Positions 1-11,600 of a DNA stretch of 64,000 nucleotides are shown here, one piece after another. Within the stretch, counting starts at the first letter, position 1. Every line of letters starts with the position of its first letter. A model generated the notes under the pieces. It did no database searches. It saw nothing but the letters and a program-made list of their open reading frames with translations, and was not told the origin of the DNA. A program made the position numbers and the translations under genes. The DNA lies in NCBI GenBank assembly GCA_032622095.1, contig CP136063.1, positions 277,941,426-278,005,425 of the forward strand, given 5' to 3'. The stretch is from Siphonodentalium dalli (Eukaryota; Mollusca; Scaphopoda; Gadilida; Siphonodentaliidae).

Positions 1-775
1 ATTTGTGGAAATTAGCCATGAGACGTCATCCATTTGCACCAAAAATAATAAACAAAGTCCAATAACTCTGCTGAAAATATCCGGCCGGACCTGGTTTGCG
101 AACACGTTCTAGATACTGGTCATGTGAACTCGTATAACAAAATTCTTTGAAATCCGTTGACATTTGTGGAAATGAGCCCTGTGACATCATCCATTTGCAC
201 ACAAAATAATAAACAAAGTCCAATAACTCTGGTGAAATTATCCGGCCGGATTTGCGAACTCGTTCTAGATACTAGTCATGTGAACTCATATACCAAAAAT
301 CTTTTAAATCTGTTGACATTTGTGGAAATGAGCCCTGTGACATCGTCCATTTGCACACAAAAAAATCAACAAAGTCCAATAACTCTGCTGAAAATATCCG
401 GCCGGACCTGGTTTGCGAACTCATTCTAGATACTGGTCATGTGAACTCATATACCAAAAATCTTTGAAATCCGTTGATATTTGTGGAAATGAGCCCTGTG
501 ACGTCGTCCATTTGCACACAAAAAAAATCAACAAAGTCCAATAACTCCGGTAAAAATAAGCGGCCGGACCTGGCTTGCGTACTCATACTAGGTAATGGTC
601 AGGTGAACTCATATCCCACAAATCTTTGAAATCCGTTGACATTTGTACAAGTTATGACTCTTACAAATTTGGGACGGACGGACAGACGGCCAGACAGACA
701 GATGGACAGACGGACGGAACCCATTCCTATATCCCCCGCAAATTTTCAATTTGGTGGGGGATAAAAAGAATAGTA
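1..775 (+). repeat. pearl-like (Helentron-type) element: four ~160-bp tandem units, microsatellite, 3' hairpin
   Basis: About four units of roughly 160 bp (each carrying 'catttgtggaaatgagccc', 'aacaaagtccaataactc' and 'tccggccgga'), followed by a GGACGGACAGAC tract (674-718) and a 3' hairpin 'tcccccgcaaat..ttggtggggga' followed by taaaaag. This layout is that of oyster pearl/CvA non-autonomous elements. The left end is cut by the window. Confidence 0.7.
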
Positions 776-1162
776 GGCATGTAGGAATCCTACTGGGGTA
801 CTATCGTAAAATAGTATAGCAGTGTGCAGCCAATCAGAATTCGAGAAAGTAATGTGAGATATAATATTAATTAATAGTTCCCTAGTGGCATCAGACTTAT
901 TGGGCAACTTGCTCATATAAACTCAATAGGAACATGGATATGGCATTCAATTTCAACCTATTAGGTCACTCCAACACAGATACATGTATGTGTTATAGAG
1001 TGATAAAGCTAATTATGTCCAACCATAGTCAGACAGATGCACCATAGCTGTTAAAGATATAATAGTTAAAAAATTAAGTAAATAACATCATAATAACTCT
1101 ATTTATCTACTTCTTACATTGGAGCCTCAATCATAACATATTATGTTGTGTTAGCTGCAAAT

Positions 1163-2445
1163 TATAAGTTACGGGACGCTTAGTGGTCGGATATGGTGTC
1201 ATGTGAGTCGAAGTGAGATCAATATTAGGCGAGGCCGTAGAATTGCGCTGTGTTATGTAAACAGAAGCACAACTTCTGTAACACGAGCAGGCTCTTGTTT
1301 ACGTACACCATCGTACGTCTTGACGACAATATACTATTTACGCGCTGATTATGTTTGGAATATGAACAAAACTATATATTATAAGTTACGGGACGCTTAG
1401 TGGTCGGATATGGTGTCATGTGAGGCGAAGTGAGATCAATATTAGGCGAGGCCGTAGGCCGAGCCTAATATTGATCTCGCTGAGTATTTATTATGTCAGT
1501 GGACAAAATCCAACATATCCATTTAATTAATCATCGCTGTAATTTATTGTAATTTGGTAATATAAATATGACCATTAACTTATGTAACGTCACAGCGACA
1601 CGTCATAGACGTTGAACGTCAACGCATTGAGTCAATGGCTAATTACCAGACGTAGGACAACTTGTTGAGTTTGATAGTTAATTTATGAGTCTTAGAATTC
1701 CTCACATATATCGCATGCATGCTTTGGTACATGGTACTATGTCTTTAAATTCCCAGAAAATGATTTCCGACAGATATCCCCTTTCTTGGCGCCAAAATAC
1801 ACCAAAAATATTCCCGAGGCGACTTAATTTCTGAAAAAACAAGATGGTGGATAAGCACCTAATATTGATTTCATATTAGGTCACCGACCTAATATGTGTT
1901 CATATACCGTCACTATATATCAACGCTGATTGGCTAATTGCAAGAGCTGACATAATAATATAAGTTACGGGACGCTTAGTGGTCGGATATGGTGTCATGT
2001 GAGGTGAAGTGAGATCGATATTAGGCGAGGCCATAGGCCGAGCCTAATATTGATCTCGCTGAGCCTCACATGACACCATATCCGACCACTAAGCATCCCG
2101 TAACGTATTTATTATGTCATTGGACAAAATCCAGCATATTCATTTAATTAATTGTCGCTGTAATTTATTGTAATTTGGTCAGATAAATGTGTCGTCTATG
2201 GCCATTAACTTATGTAACGTCACAGCGACGCGTCATAGACGTTGAACATAGTTTGATAGTTAATTTATGAGTCTTTAGAATTCCTCAAATATATCGCATG
2301 CAGGTTTTGGTACATGGTACTATGTCTTTAAATTCACAGAAAATGATATCCGACAGATATCCCCTTTCTTGGCGCCAAAATACACCAAAAATATTCCGGA
2401 GGCGACTGAGTTTCTGAAAAGCACCTAATATTGATTTCATATATA
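1163..2445. repeat. Foldback-plus-duplication complex
   Basis: A near-perfect palindrome (about 1963-2108, arms 'gttacgggacgcttagtggt' ... ) has two further arms at about 1166-1243 and 1381-1480. Sequence after the second and third copies is itself duplicated: about 1484-1885 matches 2106-2445 ('aatttattgtaatttgg', 'tcttggcgccaaaataca'). The palindrome therefore multiplied together with its flank. Confidence 0.7.
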
Positions 2446-2510
2446 GGCTCCCTATGGGAGACTTGCATATAAAAGAGAATGCACTGGCACAGGGTTTTCA
2501 CAAATTTTAC

Positions 2511-2618
2511 CTGGCAGTGATTGTCTGGCATATACAGCAGATTGTTCTCTTCTGGTTGCTCATCTGACACATGTATGGATACTCCTCAATGTTCTGTAAA
2601 TCTTCAGGATGGAATAAC
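2511..2618 (-). CDS. SNAPC3: SNAPC3 exon 8 (start of SNAP-finger)
   Basis: Acceptor atgtttcag, donor gtaaaa. Encodes [20 protein letters not shown].. ending [10 protein letters not shown], the first part of the C-terminal Cys-rich region (vertebrate 'RKCFVCKMYTARW'). It leaves phase 2, so the next exon must begin with one base finishing an AGN codon. No such exon was found between 1 and 2510. A half-copy of the dispersed hairpin repeat ends about 15 bases past the donor. Confidence 0.9.
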
Positions 2619-5600
2619 CTGAAACATGGAAAACCTACTGTCAAATGGAAATCATTTGGGGCACTTACATGAGGTGTTATCAGGGTACACGTTTAACCCT
2701 TTGAGTGCCACGGGCCGATCTCATCGGCCCTAATTTACGTTCTGTAAAATCGGCCCTAAAAAAAAATAAAAAATAAAAAAAAGCATATTTATTTTTAGAT
2801 TTTTTTTGGTTGAATTTTTTTTGAGTATGCTTAAGCATGCTATAGGGCATGTTATAACTCAAAACTATCACCAAGTATTCATAGTAATAATTTTGATGCC
2901 CATGAAAAACGTAAGATTCCCTGGCCCTAAACCTACAAAATAAGCCTGTTAAAGAATATAAGAAACAATTATTAAAATTGTAAAAAATTGTAAAAAATAA
3001 TAACAAATGATGAAAAATTGTTAGGCCAATGCATTCTCTTATATATGCGAGGCGACCTATGGTCGACTCGCATATATAAGAGAATGCATTGGCACAGGGT
3101 ATATGGGTCGATACAAAAATCGGACCTGGCACTCAAAGGGTTAAGCAAATAATTTATTCTTATGCCTTGATTATGTCATTTTCAAAGACTTCATTGGTTG
3201 TTCATTGAAGAAATCCTGGCAGCAACCAATTCTTAATAACATTTGTCTCTTCAGTGGATTGTCATTAAACAGTAAATCAATCATCACCCAGCAAAGGTTA
3301 CATCTATGTATGGGCACCTTTACCCCTTTCTATACTAAACGCTCATTGAGCAGTAGTTATCGCTGATGAAATGTTCAGATAATAAGTTTAACCTTTTCTA
3401 TACTAAATGCTCATTGAGCAGTAGTTATCGCTGATGAAATGTTCTGATAATAAGTTTAACCCTTTCTATACTAAATGCTCATTGGGCAGTAGTTATCGCT
3501 GATGAAATGTTCAGATAATAAGCTTAACCTTTTCTATACTAAATGCTCATTGAGCAGTAGTTATCGCTGATGAAATGTTCTGATAATAAGTTTAACCCTT
3601 TCTATACTAAATGCTCATTGAGCAGTAGTTATCGCTGATGAAATGTTCAGATAATAAGTTTAACCCTTTCTATACTAAATGCTCATTGGGCAGTAGTTAT
3701 CGCTGATGAAATGTTCTGATAATAAGTTTAACCTTTTCTATACTAAACGCTCATTGAGCAGTAGTTATCGCTGAGGAAATGCTCAGATAATAAGAATATT
3801 TCCTATCAAAGAATATAATTCCTACTACACTTGTATTAGCTTTTCATCTGTCTGTCGTCTTTTTATCACATGAACATCCTTCAAAATGAATAATAGACTT
3901 ATCCAATGTATTCTTTCATAACTGCTGGGTTAATCCATTTAGTATAGAAGGGTTAATGTAAGGGGATTAGTTGTCCATCAGACACAATGCCTACCTGTCT
4001 CATATGCAATCGGATGAACTCCCTATTAAACCTTTTGATACTAAATGGATTTTCCCATTTAGTTATAAAAGTATACATTGGAATGGTCTATTATTCATTT
4101 GGAGGGGTGTTCAGGATATATTATCAGATGACAGTCAGACGAAACGATTATAGAAGTGCTGAACGATTCATTTTCATTGGAGGGAAATGTTCAGATAATA
4201 AGTTCAACAAATGACTGTTTCCTGTATAATAATTTTTGCCAAATGGGAATTATTAGTGGCACCTCAAACCCTGAGTGCCATCAGTTAAAATAATTCAATA
4301 AAAAATCAGTTGCACGAACCCCAAATTCAAATTGGATCCATCTGTTCTAAGGACAGTATGTTGACATATTGTGGTTTTAGGTCGCTTTCAATATCTCTAG
4401 CCACATCACGACAATTTTAATTTTAGAGGTGGATTGAAGATTGATTAGAAGTTAATTTGCATGTAGAAACCACTGTCATCTTGTAAACAACTGGCTGGTT
4501 GGTATGGAGGTGGGGAATGTCGGGACTTGCCATTAACTGATTACATGGTCAAGAGCCAACAGACTAAGTGTTGTTCTAGACCGTTTTAATGGGCCGGTCC
4601 ACCAGGTTTGTGGACCGGGAAGTTTGGGCGCCCAAACTAATTGAATACTATAACACCCGCTACACTAAATCATTTCCTATCATTTGTAGAGATATCTTTG
4701 AAAAATAAAGAGAAATTAGGCAGTGAACACGAAGACCACAAATTAAAACTATATCGATCGATGATCACATTATTGCTATGTAACTGTGAGTGAGCGCATG
4801 TTCGACAAATCAAAAGTAGATAAGACTTCCGGAATCTGGATTTACCGATACAATTGAATTGCATTAAAATTGGTACGAGAAATGCTATTGTTATCAGCCG
4901 AGTGCACCAACCTTAGATCTGAGAATATGACGAGATGTTCACAGTCGCCCTGATGTTGGTATAAGTATGGCTTGCCAAGACGTAAACTCAGATCAGAGAA
5001 TGTTGTTGCCTCCATCCGCTCTTGCCGATACTTTCCAATATTCTCCTCAGATTTCTCAGCCCAGTCTATAATGTGTCTGAAAAATAGCAAAAAAAATTTA
5101 AGTACAAGATGACAGAAACACATGTTTATCATATTTACACACCAGTGGTCTTTTTCATATTTTTTATCATTTACTAGTAGTTAAGTTTAAACCCCATATA
5201 CTCTCACTTACGTTCAATGGAGTTGAGTCGCTCCCTGTAATAATGCTTTCCACTTAAAGGTACTCCATCCAATCAGAGGGTCCCCATATCATCAAGATAC
5301 AACAACAATATTTCTTCAAAATACGCTTTAGTTATCAAAATCGATTAATTGCAACAAAATAATGCTAACCACTGTGAACTATGGTATCAAATTTCCCAAA
5401 ATGTGTTATTTATCAACATTTTTTTCAACAAAATATGGCCGTATTATCACTTGAGCATTCACGAAATTTGGCCATATTACCACTTGTTTTTAGAATTATC
5501 CATCTTCATCCACAATTTCGACCGAGACCATTCTTTTGACGGCGTGTTTCTGGGCCACAAACAATTGAAATAACAAACGTTGATATCTGATCACTCTGAG

Positions 5601-8600
5601 CTTTGATGGGTAGGTTCCTTGATTCGAATCAAATAGTTTTTACCCCCGAAGCCAAAGAAATAGTAGTTTAGGGGTGTTTAATCGGATTGAGTACCTTTAA
5701 CATTTTACTCAATTGCACCAACATCTTTCTGAATTTTCAGTTGACAGCATCACAATCTATTTTAAGTTTAGCCAAATATACACCCATATCATAAGATTCT
5801 CCACAATCAGTGTTCAGTACTTTAATTATACAGGGATTAATCCGGGGCCTTTTTGGGGCCGAATTTCGGCCCCATTCCCAATGCCAGATACCCAGTAAAA
5901 TTCCCAATATGGTGCGTGATAGATTCCCAAAACGGCGTGTGATATAAAGACATTGATCATCGGCATGGATGTTCGCGGTACGATGTTTCGCGGTACGGAA
6001 TTTCAGAAGAATTGAGTGAGCGCTAAAGTACGCGGCACCTGATTGGTCGGAAATGTATATTACAGCCAATGCGAGTTCATCTTTAATAATGTAATAAGAA
6101 TTGCAGAAGATGTCGCACAACAGCAAATATTATAGGAAAAAAATACAACCGGATAAGCGGCCGAATTCAACAACAAATATAATAACAACGTTCTTTAAAA
6201 AGAAGAAGGTCGACGATGCGGATTCAGCGCAGCCTCTTGACACTAATGACAGTGTTGTCAAAAGCAAAAATAGTGAAACCGCATCTCACACTCAGTCCTC
6301 TGAATCGTCCGATTCCGATGATCATGATATTGATATTGTTTCCGAGGAGGAGTCAGAGTTTGTTTACCTACCGGTACCGGGGATTAAACCAGACGAGAGA
6401 CTATTCTCGTCAGGAAAATACGAAGTAAAATACAAGTGGCTGTACTTTAGTGTCAGAAAAGAAGGATACATGTGTAAAAATTGTGAATTTTTTAGTGACA
6501 AATTTCAAGCCGCAGATAAAGGTGCATTCCATACAAAAGGAGTAAAGTTGGGAACCCATCCTACAAGAAAACTGACAAAACATGAACAGAGTAGAAGACA
6601 CACTACGTCAATGTTGTCATCTCAGACCCTTACTCAAGTTGATACGAAAGATAAAAAAAGTGTTTTAAGCCAACTATGCGATAGCAGTATTAAAATTGAA
6701 GCTAAAAACCGATCAGGTATGACAATATTACTGAAAACAGTTTATTTCATGATCAAGAAAAGCTGGGCACATACTACAAATTTCGAAAACGTCATTGAAT
6801 TTTGTGCAAAAACTGGAAACGCGGAACTTCAAGAATTTTTGAATAGGATGTCTGACGAAAAAAGTAAACTTTCATATACATCTCCGTTTTCTGTTAAACA
6901 ATATATACAATGCATGTCAGACTACGTGGAGGAGGACATCCTATGTTCACTGAGGAGAAATAAATTTTTCACATTGTTATGCGACGAAAGTGCGGACGAA
7001 TCTAATGTGACTCAACTGTGCATCATGGGACGATTTCTTAAGGATGGAGAAGTATGCGACCATTTTCTGGGAATTATCCCAATGCAAAAAACTGATGCAG
7101 CAACACTCATGGACTGTTTGCAAAAATTCTTAATGCAAAAGGGGATTAATATTGAGAACACTCGTTTTATAGCCCTTGATGGCACCAATACTATGTCGGG
7201 AGAACGGACCGGACTACAGAAACGTTATAGACATTTCTCACCCTTTGCTCAGTATATAAATTGTCGAAATCATCGGTTGGCTCTTGCATTCTCCCATGTG
7301 TTGAAAAAGTATAAAAAGCTTCAAGAAGCTGACAATTTGCTTGTAGGCCTGGCAAAGTTTTTCGGTTCAAGTCCCCAGAGAACAGCTGCATTCAATACTG
7401 CTCAGGACGTATATTTGTTGAAGGAGCTCAAACTTGTTTGGCCATCTACAACTAGGTGGCTGAGCCATGGAAAGTCCTGTGAAAGAATCATAACACGGTT
7501 CCAATGCATTCTTGACACATTGGATGGTATTTATAATGACAAAAAAGACCCAGAAATTTTAGGACTGAGATGCCAGTTAATAGATCCTGAAAATGTTGCT
7601 CTGATATGTATCTTAGCTGATATTCTATCTGAAACGAACAAGCTATCTACAATTCTTCAAGCTGACTGGGCAAACTTTACGCAGCTTCCGGCTTACGTGA
7701 AAGCAACCACAATATCACTGACTTCCCTGGCAAACGATCTAAGTCTCGGCACCAATTACAAAAACATTAACAAGCTTCTGCAAGATGTCAATCAATCACA
7801 TTCTATCTTCGAGATTAGGACACGGACACATCAGATCTTTGACCTTAAAACATTTGAGACAGATGTCGTGAAACCAATGATAAAAGAACTCATTTCTGAA
7901 ATAGAAATGATGACGTCGTCGTCCTCTCTACTGTCATCTTTTGGAATTTTTGATCCAAGAAACCTGCCTAGAAATGAGAAGGAGTTGCCTTTATATGGTT
8001 CCACGGAAATTGTGACATTACCTACATTTTATGGTAAACCATGCACAGACACATTCTTGGGCCATGTGACGGAAGTGTTACCAGAGTTTGAAACGGAAGA
8101 CATTATTTCTAAGTTTGAATCCTTCAAACCTCACATGTTCTCTTTGAGGGATATTCATGAGCGAAATATATCCGAGAAAATCAAGTCTGTTGAAAATAAA
8201 ATACTATTCACTGTATTGTCTAAATCTAAAAAGAAGGAGGAAGAGCAAAATCTTGCGGATCTGAAAATCAACTTGCCATACAATATCAGGTTCTTGCTCA
8301 AAGCTTTTCACAAGGACGAATCTTTTAGATCTTTATTTCCGCAAATGTATTACATTGTTTATCTTGCAAATTTAATACCAACTGGAACTGTCAATGTTGA
8401 AAGAGCTTTCAGTTTGATGAGTTTGATTAAAACACCTTTGCGCAATAAAATGGGACAGTGCACATTGGACAGCTTGATGCGTGTATGCAGGGACTCCTCA
8501 AACATTGACGACATTGATTGGGAAAAAATTATTGATGCCTATAATTCTATGGGACCTACCCGGAAGATAGCTCTCTGATAAGTGGGTCATTGATATCATA

Positions 8601-11600
8601 ATTATATGTATCATTGTATGATTGTATGTAGTAATATGTGTGGTATTATAGACAATGAATTAAATATTTCAATTATCTCATCAAGCTCATGTAAAAATAT
8701 AATCCGTGCCTAGCCTGAGTTTCCTCTAGTCATCCATGTTATACTGTCTGGGTGAGGGCTATGGGACAAAGCCCACAGAAAAGGGGTATATTAATTATAT
8801 GTGGAATTTGGAAATATACATTGAATTTAATTCTATAAATATTATACTTTTAAAAATGTAATAAATCTTTGGCAGAAACTTACAAGTATAGTGGGCTTTC
8901 TGAAGCCTTTCATCTACTGTATGCACAACATGTGACAAGCATTTTGCAGAATTTTTGCCATACATTGTCATTGCAAGAAGGCTTCTGAAGCTAGTACTAA
9001 TGGAAAAATCAGCTTCCCAAATTTGGGCGGCGAAATATACCCACCCCTTTTCTGAAGGCTTCCTCTGTCTCTCAACCAGACGGTATAGCATGCAGGGCCA
9101 GCAGAAACTCAGGCTAATCAGATATTTCTGTTTATCTTCTCCCACCCACATTTTTGTCATTGGGTAGGACCATAGTTATAATGATTAATGTACCGTAGAT
9201 GGAAGTACCGGTACTAGCTTTGAGAAGAATTGTATACCCAGTAGTGAGTACATGTTGGTATAAAAGATGAAAAATTCAAATACAAACAGTTATCTTGTAT
9301 CAATCAGACTTTAAAAACACAGTTCACTATAAGCAGTCTGCATATTTCAAGTGTTCATGTTCTTGTCCACTTGAAATTCAGACTGCTTAACTTAAGGCTT
9401 CTTATTATAGGTGTGTTGTTAAGTTATTAACAGTTGAGTTATAATTATATAATATCAATCAGACTTTAAAAACACAGTTCACTATAACTTAAGGCTTAAC
9501 TTAAGCCTTAAGTTATAGTGAACTGTGTTTTTAAAGTCTGATTGGTATTATATAATTATAACTCAACTGTTAATAACTTAACAACACACCTATAATAAGG
9601 CTATATATACATGTATACAATATTTTTTAAATCGACTTGAGTTCAAGTTTTGTCAATCATGACATGAAATATTTGGAAGTTCAATGATCTGGTCATTGAA
9701 ATTTCACCAAAACAATTATAGTGATGCTGGTTTCTGATGGTTAAAATTATTTCATGAATTTGAAAAGTTTCTGTTAAAAATAACACTGTATGTTCCCTAT
9801 ACAAGTGTGCTGATTTTGTGATCAGATAAGCCTCAGAATCACTCTCAGGGCCTCCCTATTTCCAAAAAAATTCCGGGGGTGGTCCCCCGTACCCCCCCAA
9901 AGGGAAGGGACCGACCCCCTCCCGTACCCTCCCCCACTCGGGCCTACGGCCCTCAGGAGATGCCTGCGGCATCTCATGCTATGTCCCAAAATATTGGAAA
10001 AGGCACTTTCCCAATTGCTGTGGATTAATCCCTGAATTATAGCATGTATTATAAATATCTACACAAAAGATCGTGTGGTGCTGTGATGAAATCAATAGCA
10101 ATCAAAGGGAATTAATGTTTATGTTTTAAGTTCGCTAGCTCACGTTGTGCATTCAATGCAACCTCTGATTGTTCAAAATGTCTTGTGGGATCGTATTGTG
10201 TACATATTTCTGAAGACATTAAGAATTTTACCATTAATATTTTTGTTGAACTTATTATCTGAACATTTCCTAATGGAGCTACGGTACTCATCAATGAGTA
10301 GTTAGTATATAGAGGATCTACAACGAGTCCCCAGTTTATAGCAGAATTTACAAAAACGAGTCCAGTAAATTAGGTCTAGGCGAGGTCCATACCTAATTTA
10401 CTGGACAAGTTTTGTAAATTCCGCTATAAACTGGGGACGAGTTATAGATTCTATTTATTAAATGATCCAAAACCTCGATAAAACATACTTAAATCAACAA
10501 ATGGGTTGTGAAACTAACATCGGCCTCTATAAGGCATGCCATGATGTTTCACATAACTGTGGATTGTTTGCCCGTGTAAAGAAATAGTCCTAGATAAATA
10601 AAGACTCATTGACGTATTTAATGGTGTAAATTTAATGAAATAACTTTTCAAACTCTTCATTCATTAGAGTTTGTTGTAAAAATATTGGAAGCCATAGTAT
10701 TTTGAGACGTAGCATATGGAATATAAATAGACGACAAACCGGAAGTCAAAGGTCACATGGCACTATTTCCTGTTATGCAACGAACGTTTCATATCACAAT
10801 TTAAAGAATGGGTTTATTGAATGAAATAAGGGTAGGATCGTGTAATAAATAAAACATTAACATCCCCACAGATTAAGAAGAACCATTTAAAAGTAGACTT
10901 TTAGAGTTGAATGGGAGGATCTATTCCATAATCTGAGAGCTGGATATTTCCTTTAACTGACTCACTGACTGTAGTCTTTTGCGTCCGCTTCTCGCAAATC
11001 ATTGTAAAACACGTCTTCTATGTAAAAGAATCCTGACTTGTAGATATCCTAAAAAAAAATTGAAATAGAACTCACTGTTATAATCATGTAGTAGACTGCC
11101 AGATAAAACTGTATTCAATGCTCCTGTGGTGGTGATTTTATTCCAATTTTTTAGGGCACTTAGAGTTTACCCACAAGCAGAGTCTCAAGGCTTAGGGATC
11201 AGGGAGCACACTGTCGGTGGCCAAAATTGTCAATGGCCGAAGAAAATTTCATTTGGCCAAACTTTTTTACCAAAAAAGTTTCAAGGCTATAATTCGACAA
11301 TCGCCTCTCAAATTATATCATCAGATCTCCATGAAACCCATAATCCGTTATCAGCAGTTTCTCTCCTGTGTATGAATAACAATTTATCTAAAGTCACGCA
11401 TGCTTACTTATCAAAACAATGATGATTACATGCTAGAATGGTGTACTTTCTTAATCAAGTGTCAACAATACTGCTTCGATAGATCAACGTTGCCGACGAC
11501 CTATTCTAGTTTTTGCAGTCCCCGTCCATGTGCATTTCCATCGTCTAACTCGCAATTTTTCAGTTATGTTAGTATGTGTTTCTTTATATTTTTCTTTCAG

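Larger units (their letters stand above)
5831..10034 (+). mobile_element. Full-length autonomous-looking hAT transposon
   Basis: Termini CAGGGATTAATCC (5831-5843) and GGATTAATCCCTG (10022-10034) are perfect 13-bp inverted repeats. The flanks are a 7-bp direct repeat AATTATA on both sides (hAT normally makes 8, so one base may have changed). The element contains one uninterrupted transposase gene. A small TA-flanked insert and a long palindrome sit in its 3' noncoding part. Confidence 0.85.

Noticed and set aside
8795-9160. 121-codon minus-strand open frame
   Set aside because: Lies inside a small inverted-repeat insertion in the hAT 3' region; composition and overlap with its palindrome suggest chance.
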